A DNA stretch of 64,000 bases from NCBI RefSeq assembly GCF_000429065.1, contig NZ_KE386845.1:154781-218780 (forward strand). Direction: 5' to 3'. The stretch comes from Silanimonas lenta DSM 16282 (lineage in GTDB: Bacteria > Pseudomonadota > Gammaproteobacteria > Xanthomonadales > Xanthomonadaceae). Shown piece after piece: positions 55,352 through 64,000 of this stretch. The notes beneath the pieces were generated by a model. That model did not search any database. It had not been told where the DNA came from and saw nothing but the letters and a program-made list of their open reading frames with translations. Position 1 is the stretch's first letter, and each line of letters starts with the position of its first letter. Position numbers and translations under genes: made by a program.

Positions 55352-56833
55352 TCACAGCAAGACCACGTCGTACTGTTCCTGGCCGTACTGCTCGTCGGCC
55401 TGGAAGCGCACCGACTTGCCGAGGAACTCCTCCAGCTCGGCCACCGCCACCGACTCTTCCTCGGTGATGCGGGTGACCACCGCCGGGGCGGCGATCACCA
55501 GGAGCCGCTCGGCCTCGAACTGCCGCACCGCCCGGGTCACCTCGCGGAAGATCTCGTAGCAGATCGTCTCGAGCGACTTCAGCACGCCCCGGCCGCTGCA
55601 GGTCGGGCAGGGCTCGCATAGCAGGCGCTCGAGGCTCTCGGTGGTGCGCTTGCGGGTCATTTCCACCAGCCCCAGCGGCGAGAAGTCGTAGACCGTGGTC
55701 TTGGCATGGTCGCGCGCCAGCGCCTTTTCCAGCGTGCGCAGCACCTGGCGGCGGTGGTCGGCATCGTGCATATCGATGAAGTCGATGATGATGATGCCGC
55801 CCAGGTTACGCAGCCTAAGTTGCCGGGCCACCGCCTGGGCGGCCTCGAGATTGGTGCGGAAGGCGGTCTCCTCGAGATTGCGCTGACCGAGGAAGGAGCC
55901 AGTGTTCACGTCCACCGTCGTCATCGCCTCGGTCTGGTCCACCACGAGGTAGCCCCCCGATTTCAGCGGCACTTCCTTCTGCAGCGCGCGGGAGATCTCG
56001 TCCTCCACGCCGTTCAGATCGAACAGCGGCCTCTCACCGGCGTAATGCTCGATCCGCGAGGCCAAATCAGGCATGAACTGGCCGGCGAAGCGCAGCAGCC
56101 GTTCATGGGTCTCGCGGGAATCCACCAGCACCCGCTCGATCTGCGCGCTCATCATGTCGCGCAGGGCGCGCATCGGCAGCGAGAGATCCTCGTAGATGCG
56201 CTCGCCCACCGCGGTGCTGGCGCTGGCCTCGCGGATCAGCTGCCAGGCGAGCCGCAGGTAGGCCACGTCGGCTTCCAGCGCCGGGCGCTCCAGGCCCTCG
56301 GCATTGGTACGGACGATGAAGCCCATGCCGGTGCCCTCGGCCAGTTCCGCCACCAGGGCCTTGAGGCGGGCGCGCTCGGCCTCGTCCTCGATCCGGGCGG
56401 AGACGCCGATCACCTTCGAATACGGCAGCAGCACGAGGTAGCGCGAGGGAATGCTCACCTGGGTGGTGAGCCGCGCCCCCTTGCTGCCGATCGGGTCCTT
56501 CACCACCTGCACCACGATCTCCTGGCCCTCGTGCACCAGGGAGGTGATCGAGGGCGGCGGCGCCGGCGATGCCAGTTCCTCGCCCTCGGCAGGCGGCACC
56601 TGCGGCAGACGCACGATGTCGGAAGCGTGGAGGAAGGCCGCGCGCTCGAGGCCGATGTCGACGAAGGCGGCCTGCATGCCCGGCATCACCCGCTGCACCC
56701 GGCCTTTGTAGAGGTTGCCCACCACCCCGCGGCGCAGGCTGCGCTCGATGTGCAGTTCCTGCAGCATGCCCTGCTCCACCAGGGCCACCCGGGTCTCGCG
56801 CGGGGTGACGTTGATCAGGATCTCCGCGCTCAC
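55352..56833 (-). CDS. rng: Ribonuclease G
   Basis: 493 residues (E. coli 489). It is an endoribonuclease that matures the 5' end of 16S rRNA. The N-terminal S1 domain is visible (GNLYKGRVQRVMPGMQAAFV). Catalytic Asp residues lie in TTVDVNTGSF and IIIIDFIDM. The zinc-link motif is CPTCSGRG (near residue 412), and the enzyme lacks the long RNase E tail. It starts with GTG overlapping the maf stop (GTGA), in the conserved order maf-rng-yhdP-tldD. Confidence 0.95.
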   Translation of the reverse strand: MSAEILINVTPRETRVALVEQGMLQELHIERSLRRGVVGNLYKGRVQRVMPGMQAAFVDIGLERAAFLHASDIVRLPQVPPAEGEELASPAPPPSITSLVHEGQEIVVQVVKDPIGSKGARLTTQVSIPSRYLVLLPYSKVIGVSARIEDEAERARLKALVAELAEGTGMGFIVRTNAEGLERPALEADVAYLRLAWQLIREASASTAVGERIYEDLSLPMRALRDMMSAQIERVLVDSRETHERLLRFAGQFMPDLASRIEHYAGERPLFDLNGVEDEISRALQKEVPLKSGGYLVVDQTEAMTTVDVNTGSFLGQRNLEETAFRTNLEAAQAVARQLRLRNLGGIIIIDFIDMHDADHRRQVLRTLEKALARDHAKTTVYDFSPLGLVEMTRKRTTESLERLLCEPCPTCSGRGVLKSLETICYEIFREVTRAVRQFEAERLLVIAAPAVVTRITEEESVAVAELEEFLGKSVRFQADEQYGQEQYDVVLL

Positions 56834-57399
56834 GGCAGCAGCCCGGCCTGGCGCAGCAGCCGCGCGGTCTCGTGGAGCGGCAGCCCCATCACCCCGCTGT
56901 AGCTGCCGGAGAGGTACTCGATGAAGGTGGCGGCCCGGCCCTGGATGGCATAGGCCCCGGCCTTGCCCTGCCACTCGCCGCTCTCGAGATAGGCCGCGAG
57001 CTCGGCCTCGCCGATCTGGGAGAACCGCACTTCGCTGACACAGCAGGCCGAGTGCTCGCCGCCGGCCGAGAGCAGCCAGACCACGGTGGCCACCCGGTGG
57101 CTGCGGCCGGAGAGCCGCCGCAGCATGCGTCCGGCATCCGCGGCATCGGCGGGCTTGCCGAACACCTCATCGCCGAGGATCACCTCGGTATCCGCCCCCA
57201 GCACCAGGGCGCCGGGCACGGCAGCCACCTGCAGCAGGCCGGCGCCGGCCTTCTCCCGGGCCACCCGGCTCACGTAGTCGAGCGCCGGCTCGCCGGGCTG
57301 CCGCTGTTCCGGCACGTCCACGTCGAGGGGGCTGGGATCGAGGCCGATCTGCGCCAGCAGCGCGCGGCGGCGCGGGGATTGGGACGCGAGGAAGAGCAT
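56830..57399 (-). CDS. maf: Maf family nucleotide pyrophosphatase (YhdE-type)
   Basis: 189 residues (E. coli YhdE 197). It hydrolyses dTTP, UTP and modified pyrimidine triphosphates. The N-terminal LFLASQSPRRRALLAQIGL motif, VLGADTEVILGDEVFGKPAD with its catalytic Asp, and the GKAGAYAIQGRAATFIEYLS and SGSYSGVMGLPL segments match the YhdE subgroup. First gene of the maf-rng-yhdP-tldD operon, divergent from the diguanylate cyclase gene (88-nt gap). Confidence 0.94.
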   Translation of the reverse strand: MLFLASQSPRRRALLAQIGLDPSPLDVDVPEQRQPGEPALDYVSRVAREKAGAGLLQVAAVPGALVLGADTEVILGDEVFGKPADAADAGRMLRRLSGRSHRVATVVWLLSAGGEHSACCVSEVRFSQIGEAELAAYLESGEWQGKAGAYAIQGRAATFIEYLSGSYSGVMGLPLHETARLLRQAGLLP

Positions 57400-57487
57400 G
57401 GCCCAAGCATAGCCGCCCGTGACGACCGGGCGAACCGTGGCCGCAGACGGTCACGCCGGCCCCGGATGGCGGCGCTACCCTAGCCTC

Positions 57488-60400
57488 ATGGCCAGCCCCC
57501 GCCGTGCCCGCCCCGCCTGCCCCTGCCCCATCCTGCGGGGCGGGCTGGCGCTCGCCCTGCTGGCCCTGCCCATGCTGGCGCTGGGCCTGAGCGAGCAGCG
57601 GCGCTTCAGCGATTTTGCGATCGACCACTGGACGGTGGCCGAGGGCCTGCCGCAGGTGGCGGTCTCGGCCCTGGGCCAGGACGGCGACGGCTATGTCTGG
57701 GTGGGCACCCAGAGTGCCGTGGCCCGCTTCGACGGCGTGCGCTTCGAGGTCTTCGACCGCCGGCGCAGCGGCGGCATCGACACCGCGCTCTCGGAAACCG
57801 CCTTCCGCGCCAGCGACGGCCATGTCTGGTTCGGCACCCGCAGCGGCGCCCTGCGCCTGCGCCGCGACCGGGTGAGCCACCATGCCGCCACCGGCACTCC
57901 GGTGCCAGTGCAGGCGATCGCCGAGTGGCCGGCCGGGCGCCTGCTGTTCGGCACGCCGCGCGGCCTGTACGTGCTGCAGGACGGGCGCCTGGTGCCGGAG
58001 GGCCTGGAGGGCACCGACGTGGGCGCCCTGCTGCAGGACGGCAAGCAGCTCTGGGTGGGCACGACCGGCCGCCTGCTGCGCCGGGAAGGCACCCAGCTGC
58101 GCAGCTTCGCCCTCGGCGATGGCGAGGCCCGGATAACCCGCCTGCTCAGGCGCGACGGAACCCTGTGGATCGGCACCAGCCGCGGCCTGTGGCGGCAGCA
58201 GGGCGATGCCGATCCGGTGCCGGTGGCCGGACCGCCCGAACTCGCGCGCCTGCCGGTCGAGGCCCTGTGCGCCGATGGCGGCGGCAGCCTGTGGGTGGGA
58301 ACGGCGCCGCGGCTCTACCGGCTGCGCCGCGACGGCACGGTCGAGGCCATCCCCGATGCCCAGTTCGTGCGCAATGCCTGGGTGCGGACCTGCTTCGAGG
58401 ACCGCGAGGGCAACCTCTGGCTCGGCAGCCAGACGGAGAGCCTGTTCCGCCTCTGGGACGGCCTGGTCTCGCGGCTCACCGAGCTCGACGGCCTTGCCGA
58501 CCCCTTCGTCTGGTCGCTGGAAGACGATGGCCGCGGCGGGGTCTTCATCGGCAGCAACTCCGGGCTCTCGCATTACCGGGCCGGGCGCGTCACACCCCTG
58601 GTGGAAGGCAGCGCCCTGCCCGATGCCGCGGTCTATGAACTCGCCCGCCTGCCCGGCGACCGGCTGTGGCTCGGCACCCGGGGCGGCCTGCGCGAATGGA
58701 CGGGCGGGCGGCTCTCGCGCCCGGCCGGGGCCGAGGCGCTGGAAGGGGCGCAGATCAATGCCATCGTGGCGGCCGGGCCGGTGACCTGGGTCGGCAGCAG
58801 CCGCGGGCTGTTCCGCCACCGTGCGGAGGAAGGCCTGCAGCCGGTGGCGGAAGGCGCCCTCGAGCCGGGGGCGCAGCGCATCCGCGCCCTGCTGCCGCTC
58901 GATGCCGAGACCGTGCTGCTCGGCACCGAGGACGGCCTGCGCGAGGTGCGCGGCGACGGGGTGCGGGTGCCGGAATGGGCGCAGGCCCTGCGGGGGCGGA
59001 TGGTGACCAGCCTGCTCCGGCTGCCGAACGGCAGCCTGCTCGCCGGCACCCTGGATTCCGGCCTGCTCCTGGCCTCCGGCGAGCGCGCCCTGCTGCTCGA
59101 CGACCGCCACGGCCTGCCCACGCTGAATGCCTGGACCCTGCAGGTCCGCCGCGACTGGCTGTACGTGAGCTCGATGGAAGGGCTCTACCGCCTGCCGCTG
59201 CAGGCCCTGCCCGATCCCGCCCGCCCCGGGGCCGAACCCGCCACGCTGGGCGCGAGCTGGGTGGTGTCGATGGCCGGCCGCCGCCAGAGCGGGCAGCGTG
59301 CCCGCTGCTGCAATGGCGGCGCGCGCTCGCGGGCCCTGCTCGTGGGCTCCCAGCTCTGGCTGCCGTCCATCTCCGGCGTGCTGCGGGTGGACCTCGAGGC
59401 GATCGGCAGCCCCGGCATCGAACCCATCGTACACATCGAGTCCGCCAGTCACGGCGGACGCCGCCTCCTGTCCGGCGACGGCCCCGTGGTGCTGGGCGAA
59501 GGCCCGCGCGACCTGCGCTTCGACTTCACCGCCCTCTACTTCCGCAGCCCGCAGGCCATGCGCTTCGAGTACCGGCTGGACGGCTACGACCGCGACTGGG
59601 TGGAGGCCGGCGAACGGCGCAGCGCCTTCTACACCAACCTGCCGCCGGGCGATTTCCAGTTCCGGGTGCGGGCCCGCGACGACGCCGGCCACACCGTGCA
59701 GTCCGCCGATGTGTTCGCGGTGCGGGTCGAGCCGCGGCTCCTCGAGCGCACCGGGGTCCGGCTGCTGGGCCTGTTCGCCCTGCTGCTCGCCGGCGCCGGC
59801 GCCACCCTGCTGGCGATGCGCCGGCAGCGCCGCCACACCGCCCGCCTCGAGGCCCTGGTGGAGGAACGCACCGCCCTGCTGCAGCGCGCCAACGAGCGCC
59901 TCGAGCAGGCCAATGAAGTGCTGGCGATGGAAAGCCAGACCGACGCCCTCACCGGCCTGCCGAACCGGCGTGCGGTGTTCCAGCAGATGCCGGCCATGCT
60001 GGCCGCGCATCCCGAAGGCGTGGTGCTGGCCCTGATCGACATCGACCATTTCAAGCGGATCAACGACGGCTTCGGCCATGCCGCTGGCGACCTCGTGCTG
60101 CGCGACTTCGCTGCCTTCCTGCGCCGCGCCACCCGCGAGGGCGATCTCCTGGCCCGCTGGGGGGGCGAGGAGTTCCTGGTGGTCTTCGCCGGCCTGCCCG
60201 ACGAGGCGGTGCCGGCCCGCCTGCAACGCCTGCTGGAGGACGGCCGCAGCCTGCAGTTCGAACTCGGGCAGGAGCGGCCCCTGCCGGTGAGCTTCTCGGT
60301 GGGCTGGACCCGCCACCCGCTCGGTGGCAGCGCGCCGGGCGACTGGCTGCACACCCTCGAACTCGCCGACGCCGCGCTCTACCAGGCCAAGGCCAATGGC

Positions 60401-60565
60401 CGGAATACCTGGGTCGGCCTCGTTGCCGGGCCGGCGCTGGGCGATGCCGCGCTCGGCCCCCACCCGGGACGGCGGATCGCCGAACTGGTGGGCGATGGCC
60501 GGCTGCACTGGGTGAACCTGAAGGGCCGGCTGGCCGCGGTGCCGCGGGAGTCGCGGGCTCCCTGA
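57488..60565 (+). CDS. Sensor diguanylate cyclase with periplasmic propeller, Y_Y_Y and GGDEF domains
   Basis: 1025 residues. Signal sequence residues 16-36. About residues 37-640 hold many short repeats of the ligand_REG_prop type (GQDGDGYVWVGTQSAVARFD, EDREGNLWLGSQ, SDGHVWFGTRSGAL), forming beta-propellers. A Y_Y_Y-like sandwich follows (about 650-740; FEYRLDGYDRDWVEAGERRS), then one helix (about 757-778), a short coiled coil and the GGDEF domain. The active motif is GGEEF (892-896), with an I-site REGD five residues upstream, so the enzyme should make c-di-GMP and be feedback-inhibited. No EAL domain follows. The ligand is unknown. A GTG start at 57419 is also possible. Confidence 0.88.
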   Translation: MASPRRARPACPCPILRGGLALALLALPMLALGLSEQRRFSDFAIDHWTVAEGLPQVAVSALGQDGDGYVWVGTQSAVARFDGVRFEVFDRRRSGGIDTALSETAFRASDGHVWFGTRSGALRLRRDRVSHHAATGTPVPVQAIAEWPAGRLLFGTPRGLYVLQDGRLVPEGLEGTDVGALLQDGKQLWVGTTGRLLRREGTQLRSFALGDGEARITRLLRRDGTLWIGTSRGLWRQQGDADPVPVAGPPELARLPVEALCADGGGSLWVGTAPRLYRLRRDGTVEAIPDAQFVRNAWVRTCFEDREGNLWLGSQTESLFRLWDGLVSRLTELDGLADPFVWSLEDDGRGGVFIGSNSGLSHYRAGRVTPLVEGSALPDAAVYELARLPGDRLWLGTRGGLREWTGGRLSRPAGAEALEGAQINAIVAAGPVTWVGSSRGLFRHRAEEGLQPVAEGALEPGAQRIRALLPLDAETVLLGTEDGLREVRGDGVRVPEWAQALRGRMVTSLLRLPNGSLLAGTLDSGLLLASGERALLLDDRHGLPTLNAWTLQVRRDWLYVSSMEGLYRLPLQALPDPARPGAEPATLGASWVVSMAGRRQSGQRARCCNGGARSRALLVGSQLWLPSISGVLRVDLEAIGSPGIEPIVHIESASHGGRRLLSGDGPVVLGEGPRDLRFDFTALYFRSPQAMRFEYRLDGYDRDWVEAGERRSAFYTNLPPGDFQFRVRARDDAGHTVQSADVFAVRVEPRLLERTGVRLLGLFALLLAGAGATLLAMRRQRRHTARLEALVEERTALLQRANERLEQANEVLAMESQTDALTGLPNRRAVFQQMPAMLAAHPEGVVLALIDIDHFKRINDGFGHAAGDLVLRDFAAFLRRATREGDLLARWGGEEFLVVFAGLPDEAVPARLQRLLEDGRSLQFELGQERPLPVSFSVGWTRHPLGGSAPGDWLHTLELADAALYQAKANGRNTWVGLVAGPALGDAALGPHPGRRIAELVGDGRLHWVNLKGRLAAVPRESRAP

Positions 60566-60603
60566 AGCCCCGGCGGCCCCGCGGGCAGCACGCGCCGCGA
60601 GGC

Positions 60604-61074
60604 TCAGGCGCGGTGGTAGGGGTGGTTGCCGAGGATCGAACAGGCGCGGTAGAGCTGCTCGGCCACCAGCAGGCGCACCAGCATGTGCGGCAGGGTCAGG
60701 GGCCCCAGCGACCAGTGCTCGTCGGCGCGCTGCAGCACGGCCGGGGCATGGCCCTCGGGCCCGCCGACGAGGAAGGCGAGGTCGCGGCCCTGCTGCCGCC
60801 AGGCGGCGAGGCGCTGGGCCAGCTGTCCGGAGTCGTAGGCCCTGCCGCGACCATCGAGGGCCACCACCCAGGCGTGCTTCGGCAGGGCGGCGAGCACCCG
60901 CTCGCCCTCCTCCTGCATCGCGCGCAGCGGGTCGCGGCCCTTGCCGCGCAGGCCCGGGGGCACTTCCACCAGTTCCAGCGGCAGCTCGCGGGAGAGCCGC
61001 TTCAGGTAATCGGCGAAGCCCTCCGCCACCCAGCCGGGCGGCCGCTCACCGACGGCAACCAGCCTCGCCTTCAG
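60604..61074 (-). CDS. rlmH: 23S rRNA pseudouridine-1915 N3-methyltransferase
   Basis: 156 residues if CTG at 61074 is the start (E. coli 155). This SPOUT-fold enzyme methylates position 1915 of 23S rRNA. The C-terminus EQLYRACSILGNHPYHRA and the AdoMet loop FLVGGPEGH are canonical. The family N-terminus MKARLVAVGERPPGW is encoded here only from a CTG; the next usable start (GTG at 61029) would delete 15 conserved residues. A GAGGGCTGAGG segment is a plausible ribosome-binding region. It starts 4 nt after the rsfS stop. Confidence 0.88.
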   Translation of the reverse strand: MKARLVAVGERPPGWVAEGFADYLKRLSRELPLELVEVPPGLRGKGRDPLRAMQEEGERVLAALPKHAWVVALDGRGRAYDSGQLAQRLAAWRQQGRDLAFLVGGPEGHAPAVLQRADEHWSLGPLTLPHMLVRLLVAEQLYRACSILGNHPYHRA

Positions 61075-61078
61075 GGCC

Positions 61079-61468
61079 TCAGCCCTCGGGCGGTTCGTCG
61101 CCCACCGTCCACAGGCGCTCGAGGGCGTAGAACTCGCGTACCCGCGGCAGCATCACGTGCACCACCACATCGCCGAGGTCCACCAGCACCCACTCGGCCT
61201 CGCGCTCGCCCTCCACGCCGAGCGGCTGGAAGCCGGCCTGCTTCGAGGCCTTCACCACCTCGTCGGCCAGCGACTTGACGTGCCGGGTGGAGGTGCCGGA
61301 GGCGATCACCATGTAGTCGCAGACCGAGGTCTTGCCGCGCACGTCGATCTCGACGAGATCCTTGGCCTTGATCTCCTCCAGCGCGCCCACGGCGAGCTTC
61401 AGCAGGTCGGCGGCGGCCGGAAGCGGGCTCGGGGGCTGGGGCTTGATGACGTGCTGCGGCTGCGACAA
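61079..61468 (-). CDS. rsfS: Ribosomal silencing factor RsfS
   Basis: 129 residues from a TTG start (E. coli 105). It binds L14 and blocks subunit joining in starvation. Signature segments [38 protein letters not shown], and [23 protein letters not shown] are complete. No ATG precedes the conserved region in frame; TTG at 61468 gives a Pro/Gln-rich extension ([15 protein letters not shown]). The gene follows nadD and precedes rlmH, as in E. coli. Exact start uncertain. Confidence 0.88.
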   Translation of the reverse strand: MSQPQHVIKPQPPSPLPAAADLLKLAVGALEEIKAKDLVEIDVRGKTSVCDYMVIASGTSTRHVKSLADEVVKASKQAGFQPLGVEGEREAEWVLVDLGDVVVHVMLPRVREFYALERLWTVGDEPPEG

Positions 61469-61517
61469 AGCGGTGTTCCGGGATGGACCGGCGGCCAGTA
61501 TACGCCCGGACAGGGCC

Positions 61518-62189
61518 TCAGCCGCCCGCCGGCCGGCGGTACAGGCCGCGGCGGGCGATGGCCTCGGCCACCACGGGCGGCAGGTCGGCCGGGGCCGCGT
61601 CGCCCTCGCCCAGGGCGGCGCGGGCGCGGGTGGCGCTCTCCGGGCGCAGGGGCAGGTCGAGCAGGAACAGGCCACCGGCCGGGGCCGCGTGCAGGCGGGC
61701 AGGATGGTCCACCCGGCGCCCGGCGAAGGCCTCGGCCAAGGGCGGGGGCAGGGGCTCCAGCGGGCTGCCGGGGCGCCGGGCGACGATGAAGTGCGTGAGG
61801 TCCGGCAGGGCCTGCCACTCGCGCCAGCCGGCAAGCCCGAGGAAGGCATCGGCGCCCAGCACGAAGCCGAGCGGCGCCTCCGCACCATGCCCGCGCCGCC
61901 AGTCGCGCAGGGTATCGACGGTGAAGCTGGGGCCGGCGCGGCCGCCCTCGCGGCCGTCCACCCCCCAGCCGCCGTGCTCGGGCGGCGGCTCGGCGGCGAG
62001 GGCCAGTTCCAGCAAGGCGAGACGCTCGGCGAAGGGGGCGCCGGGCGGCGCCCGGTGCGGCGGATCGGCGGCCGGCAGGAAATCGAGCCATGCCGCCCCG
62101 GTGGCCGCCAGCGCGGCGCGCGCCACCGCGAGGTGCCCGCGGTGCACCGGGTCGAAGGTGCCGCCGTAGAGCAGGACGAGCCGGCTCAC
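61518..62189 (-). CDS. nadD: Nicotinate-nucleotide adenylyltransferase
   Basis: 223 residues (E. coli 213). It makes NaAD from NaMN and ATP in NAD synthesis. The nucleotidyltransferase motif [12 protein letters not shown] is at residues 9-20. [32 protein letters not shown] and [19 protein letters not shown] follow. GTG start overlaps the holA stop (GTGA). Alanine/proline content is high throughout, but the core motifs are intact. Confidence 0.94.
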   Translation of the reverse strand: MSRLVLLYGGTFDPVHRGHLAVARAALAATGAAWLDFLPAADPPHRAPPGAPFAERLALLELALAAEPPPEHGGWGVDGREGGRAGPSFTVDTLRDWRRGHGAEAPLGFVLGADAFLGLAGWREWQALPDLTHFIVARRPGSPLEPLPPPLAEAFAGRRVDHPARLHAAPAGGLFLLDLPLRPESATRARAALGEGDAAPADLPPVVAEAIARRGLYRRPAGG

Positions 62190-63223
62190 TTCGCCAGCAG
62201 CGCCGTGGCGGCGCGGGGCCGGGCGATGGCGAGCAGCAGGCGCTCCAGCGCCCGCCACGGGTCGCCCTCGGCGCGGCCCTTGGCCATGCGTTCCACCTCG
62301 CCGGCACCGATCGCGAAGCGCTCCCAGGCCGAGGGCGGGTGGCGGTCGAGGGCACGCTTGTACTGCGCCATCTTGGCGTCCCACAGCTTCGCCGCGCGCA
62401 TCTCCGCCATCAGGTTGCCACCGCTGGCCTGCACCGCGGCGAAGCCGGCCAGGGTGCCGATCTCCTTCATGACGAAACCCAGCAGCCCGGCCACCTGCTC
62501 GCCCTCGCCGCGCAGGGCGGCGAGGATGCGCGGCACGCGGGCGGCCTCGCCGGCCAGCGCGGCGTCCACCAGCTTGAACACGTCGTAGCGCGAGCTCTCG
62601 GCCACCAGCCGCTCGAGGGTCGCAAGATCGATGGCTCCGGCTCCGGGCGGCAGCAGCAGGGCGAGCTTGTCGATCTCCTGTGCCGCGGCGAGGAGATTCC
62701 CCTCCACCCGTTCCACCAGCCGCTCGAGCGCCTCGGGCGTGGCCACGAGGCCGCGGCGGCGCAGCCGGGTGGAGAGCCAGTCGGGCAGTTCGCTGGCCTT
62801 GAGCGGCCAGACCGGCACGAGGTGCCCGGCGGCGGCGATGGCCTCGCTCCACTTGCCGGCATGCTGGCGGCTCCAGTCCTGGGCGGTGATCAGCAGCACG
62901 GTGTCGGGCGGCGGGTTCGCGCAGTACTCGCGGATCGCCTCGCCGCCCTCCTTGCCGGGCTTGCCACTCGGCAGGCGCAGGTCGAACAGGCGGCGGCTGG
63001 CGAACAGGCTGAGCGAGGCCATTCCCTGGGTCAGGCGGTTCCAGTCGAAACCGCCCTCGGCATGCAGCACTTCGCGCTCGGCATAGCCCTCGGCCCGGGC
63101 CTTCTCACGCACGGCATCGGCGCATTCCTGCACCACCAGCGGCTCGGCACCGGCCACCAGCACGACGGGCGGCAGGGCTTCGCCGGCCAGCCGGCGCAGG
63201 AACTGGTCGGGCCGGAGCTCCAC
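62186..63223 (-). CDS. holA: DNA polymerase III subunit delta
   Basis: 345 residues (E. coli 343). It is the clamp-loader subunit that opens the beta ring. The AAA-like N-terminus (PDQFLRRLAGEALPPVVLVA) and clamp-binding segment SLSLFASRRLFDLRLPSGKP are present, followed by DTVLLITAQDWSRQH and the helical C-terminus. It lacks Walker motifs, as expected for delta. It lies between lptE and nadD in the leuS-lptE-holA-nadD-rsfS-rlmH run. Confidence 0.92.
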   Translation of the reverse strand: MELRPDQFLRRLAGEALPPVVLVAGAEPLVVQECADAVREKARAEGYAEREVLHAEGGFDWNRLTQGMASLSLFASRRLFDLRLPSGKPGKEGGEAIREYCANPPPDTVLLITAQDWSRQHAGKWSEAIAAAGHLVPVWPLKASELPDWLSTRLRRRGLVATPEALERLVERVEGNLLAAAQEIDKLALLLPPGAGAIDLATLERLVAESSRYDVFKLVDAALAGEAARVPRILAALRGEGEQVAGLLGFVMKEIGTLAGFAAVQASGGNLMAEMRAAKLWDAKMAQYKRALDRHPPSAWERFAIGAGEVERMAKGRAEGDPWRALERLLLAIARPRAATALLAK

Positions 63224-63229
63224 GGGCCT

Positions 63230-63745
63230 TCAGTCGTCGCGCAGGGCGATGTCGATACGGCGCAGCAACGCGGCCTGCATGTCGCGGCGCAGTTCCTGCT
63301 GGATGATCTCCTGCTCGCCCGGGTTGCCGAAGCTTTCCGCGGCCTCGTAGACGTAGTCGCGGGCCAGTTCGATCCGGGCGCCGTCGAGGCGCTTGGCGCC
63401 CGCGGCATCCACCAGGTCGAACACCACCGTGTAGCGGGTCTCCACCTCGCGCACGGCCACGAAGGCATCCACCGAGATCGGCCGGGTCTCCCAGCGCTCC
63501 TCGCGGATGGCGAGCCTGGCCCCCGCCCCCTCCTCTCCCTCGGCCACCGCCAGCCCGGCGCGGGCGAGATCGCGGCGCAGGCCCTCGACGAGCGGGCTGT
63601 AGGGGTCGGCGGCGCTCACGGCCAGCGGGCCGAAGCCCGCCGGCAGTTTCAGCGCCCCGCGCGGGGCAAAGCCGCAGCCGGCAAGCACGAGCGCGGCGAG
63701 CAGCGCGGTAGCGGTAAGGCGGCGGGCAGGGCGCATGCAGCTCAT
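63230..63745 (-). CDS. lptE: LPS-assembly lipoprotein LptE
   Basis: 171 residues (E. coli 193). It is the lipoprotein plug inside the LptD barrel that delivers lipopolysaccharide to the outer leaflet. Signal peptide residues 6-23 and lipobox LAGC with Cys24, followed by GFAPRGALKLPAGFGPLAVS, typical of LptE. The C-terminus has QQELRRDMQAALLRRI. It starts in an ATGA overlap with leuS; a second ATG at 63736 is possible. lptD is not in the window. Confidence 0.88.
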   Translation of the reverse strand: MSCMRPARRLTATALLAALVLAGCGFAPRGALKLPAGFGPLAVSAADPYSPLVEGLRRDLARAGLAVAEGEEGAGARLAIREERWETRPISVDAFVAVREVETRYTVVFDLVDAAGAKRLDGARIELARDYVYEAAESFGNPGEQEIIQQELRRDMQAALLRRIDIALRDD

Positions 63746-64000
63746 CCGACGACGAGGTTGACGATCTTGCCAGGCACGACGACGACCTTCTTCACCGCCT
63801 GCCCGTCGATGAACTTCAGCACGTTCGGCTCGGCCAGCGCCAGCGCCTCGATGGCCGCCCTGTCGGCGCCGGCCGGCACCTCGATGGTGCCGCGCAGCTT
63901 GCCGTTCACCTGCACGGCCAGGGTCAGGGAGTCGCGCACCAGCGCCGCCGGGTCCACCTGCGGGAACGGCAGGGTCTCGAGCACCGTCTCCGGGTGGCCG
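63742..64000 (-). CDS. leuS: Leucyl-tRNA synthetase, C-terminal fragment at window edge
   Basis: Last about 85 residues of LeuRS. The 5' part lies beyond the window. The end LTLAVQVNGKLRGTIEVPAG and FIDGQAVKKVVVVPGKIVNL is the conserved C-terminal domain that binds the tRNA elbow. The stop overlaps the lptE start. The position as first gene of the leuS-lptE-holA cluster confirms the assignment. Confidence 0.95.
   Translation of the reverse strand, partial: GHPETVLETLPFPQVDPAALVRDSLTLAVQVNGKLRGTIEVPAGADRAAIEALALAEPNVLKFIDGQAVKKVVVVPGKIVNLVVG

Overview
The window is a dense, very GC-rich (about 70% by eye) bacterial chromosome segment. It encodes almost only housekeeping genes in long operons with 4-nt start/stop overlaps (ATGA, GTGA). 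The gene content is gammaproteobacterial: the blocks map/rpsB-tsf-pyrH-frr-uppS-cdsA-dxr-rseP-bamA-lpxD-fabZ-lpxA-lpxB-rnhB-dnaE-accA-tilS, maf-rng-yhdP-tldD and leuS-lptE-holA-nadD-rsfS-rlmH follow the Escherichia coli order. The minus-strand run map-glnD-dapD-arsC-like-dapE-asnB, the GC content and TAGAAT-type -10 boxes suggest the order Lysobacterales (Xanthomonadales). That placement is inference, not proof.

Layout. 1-4.4 kb: end of a RegB-type quinone-sensing kinase, its RegA-type regulator, parC and a DUF3592 membrane protein. 4.4-10.4 kb: M48 lipoprotein protease, penicillin-acylase-family hydrolase, a helical protein of unknown role, a DUF808 membrane protein and a frameshifted MliC/META lipoprotein. 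10.45-11.64 kb: an IS110-family insertion sequence whose left end looks like a bridge RNA. 11.6-16 kb: a beta-barrel protein, a PgaC-like glycosyltransferase, and asnB preceded by an Asn-rich leader peptide and a terminator. 16-23 kb: an OmpA-family protein, lysine/peptidoglycan precursor genes (dapE, dapD), glnD and map. 23-38 kb: translation factors, UMP kinase, isoprenoid and phospholipid synthesis, outer-membrane assembly and lipid A genes. 38.6-47.5 kb: dnaE, accA, a porin with a small periplasmic binding protein, tilS, xseB and ispA. 47.5-57.4 kb: a DUF4870 protein, pmbA/tldD, a YjgA-family gene, yhdP, rng and maf. 57.5-60.6 kb: a large diguanylate cyclase with an extracytoplasmic propeller. 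60.6-64 kb: rlmH to the 3' end of leuS.

Four observations deserve attention. (1) asnB appears to be under classical transcription attenuation: a possibly leaderless 22-residue leader with seven Asn codons is followed by an intrinsic terminator. (2) The IS110 element carries four short segments, in the order known for IS621 bridge RNA, that match its own two ends and both flanks of its insertion site; it landed in a 3-nt gap between two convergent stop codons. (3) A lone Cys-rich secreted-protein gene interrupts the rpsB-tsf / pyrH-frr block, and its predicted promoter has a run of 12 G in the spacer, as in phase-variable promoters. (4) A lipoprotein gene is split by a frameshift. No tRNA, rRNA, CRISPR array or prophage was seen. 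Promoters, terminators and RNA structures were judged by eye and not computed.
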